NCBI GenBank assembly: GCA_966252075.1
Contig: CBINNP010000079.1
Span: 1-13,699, forward strand
Direction of reading: 5' to 3'
DNA from: Solimonas sp966252075
GTDB taxonomy: Bacteria > Pseudomonadota > Gammaproteobacteria > Nevskiales > Nevskiaceae
DNA: 13,699 bases
In this document: one piece after another, positions 13,020 through 13,699 of the stretch
Numbering within the stretch: position 1 is the first letter of the stretch
Layout: each line of letters opens with the position of its first letter
The notes under the pieces: generated by a model
What the model was told of the DNA's origin: nothing
Databases searched by the model: none
What the model saw: the letters and a program-made list of their open reading frames with translations, nothing else
Program-made: the position numbers and the translations under genes

Positions 13020-13699
13020 GTGAGTGCAAGCCTGCCGCCGCTGTCGCTGTACCTGCATTTCCCCTGGTGCGTGCGCAAATGCCCGTACTGCGACTTCAAC
13101 TCGCATGCGGTGCGCGGCGAACTGCCGGAAGACGCCTATGTGGCCGCGCTGCTGCGCGATCTCGACTTCGAGCTGGCCGACGCAGCGGAGCCGCGGCCGC
13201 TGGCCAGCATCTTCATGGGCGGCGGCACGCCGAGCCTGTTCTCCGACCTGGCGATCGGCCGCGTGCTCGACGGCGTGCGCAAACGCCTGGCGTTCGCCGA
13301 TGACATCGAGATCACCATGGAGGCCAATCCCGGCACCGCCGAGGCCGCCCACTTCCGCGGCTATGTCGATGCCGGCGTCAACCGCCTGTCGATCGGCGTG
13401 CAGAGCTTCGACGATACGCAACTCAGGAAGCTTGGCCGCATCCATGACCGCGGCGAAGTCTTCGCCGCCTACGACAAGGCGCGCTCGGCCGGCCTGGCCA
13501 ACATCAACCTCGACCTGATGTTCGCGCTGCCGCAGCAGACGCCGGCGCAGGCCGAGGCCGATCTGCGCGCGGCGCTGGCGCTGCAGCCGGAACACCTGTC
13601 GTACTACCAGCTGACGCTGGAGCCGAACACCGAGTTCGCGGCGCGCCCGCCGCCACTGCCGGACGACGACACCGCCTGGGAGATCCAGGCCCAGGGCCA
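13020..13699 (+). CDS. hemW: HemW haem chaperone, radical-SAM family (3' end missing)
   Basis: The first 226 codons of a protein normally about 380 long; the window ends within it. HemW is related to HemN but acts in haem trafficking to respiratory proteins. The radical-SAM cluster motif is C17-VRK-C21-PY-C24 in the block FPWCVRKCPYCDFNSHA. GGGTPSL (67-73), MEANPGT (100-106) and NRLSIGVQSFDD (121-132) follow as expected, and YYQLTLEPNT is present near 195-204. The start is taken as the GTG at 13020, since the nearby ATG at 13012 is in another frame and hits a stop after three codons. No Shine-Dalgarno is evident. The gap to the RdgB stop is 13 bases, fitting the rph-rdgB-hemW order seen in many gammaproteobacteria. 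Confidence 0.93.
   Translation, partial: MSASLPPLSLYLHFPWCVRKCPYCDFNSHAVRGELPEDAYVAALLRDLDFELADAAEPRPLASIFMGGGTPSLFSDLAIGRVLDGVRKRLAFADDIEITMEANPGTAEAAHFRGYVDAGVNRLSIGVQSFDDTQLRKLGRIHDRGEVFAAYDKARSAGLANINLDLMFALPQQTPAQAEADLRAALALQPEHLSYYQLTLEPNTEFAARPPPLPDDDTAWEIQAQG

Overview
This is a high-GC chromosomal window that reads as a gammaproteobacterium, probably the Nevskiales/Solimonadaceae group (Solimonas, Nevskia, Hydrocarboniphaga). The lineage is inferred from gene content and order (rph, rdgB and hemW in a row; a Marinobacter-type two-domain fatty acyl-CoA reductase; the protein styles), not from a marker gene. There is no phage, transposon, CRISPR array, tRNA or rRNA. The genes are packed tightly and no gene-free stretch exceeds 300 bases.

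Left part (1-5292, all minus strand). Transcription runs from right to left: a HIT-family hydrolase, an NAD-type short-chain dehydrogenase (SDR), a small SH3-like lipoprotein, a 679-residue protein with two SDR domains that closely resembles the bifunctional fatty acyl-CoA reductase of Marinobacter (acyl-CoA to fatty alcohol), and a secreted protein built from 11-residue repeats that ends at a clear intrinsic terminator. Beyond the terminator lies a periplasmic DUF3617-type protein whose C-terminus is broken by an apparent frameshift, followed by a REP-like palindrome at the window edge. The two SDR genes and the lipoprotein gene are spaced by 36-42 bases, look like one transcription unit, and point to fatty alcohol, aldehyde or wax-ester metabolism. 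No wax synthase is in the window.

Middle part (5442-9595). A plus-strand NAD(P)-binding TIP30-like oxidoreductase faces a minus-strand run of five genes, and the two convergent stop codons share one TTAA. The minus run, in transcription order, is sufE (Fe-S cluster sulfur transfer), a QmcA-like SPFH membrane protein, its NfeD partner, a TrhA/hemolysin III membrane protein, and a class III polyphosphate kinase 2. Close spacing and one ATGA overlap suggest co-transcription.

Right part (9687 to the end, all plus strand). msrP and msrQ (periplasmic methionine sulfoxide repair) run directly into rph (RNase PH), an in-frame fusion of a YpeA-like GNAT acetyltransferase with RdgB (ITP/XTP pyrophosphatase), and hemW (radical-SAM-family haem chaperone, cut by the window end). 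Overlaps of 1 and 4 bases and gaps of 4 and 13 bases indicate one operon. Three consecutive genes here use GTG starts.

The points most worth a second look are the GNAT-RdgB fusion, the fatty acyl-CoA reductase cluster, the secreted hendecad-repeat protein and the frameshifted DUF3617 gene. I did not find an obvious undescribed defence or mobile system.
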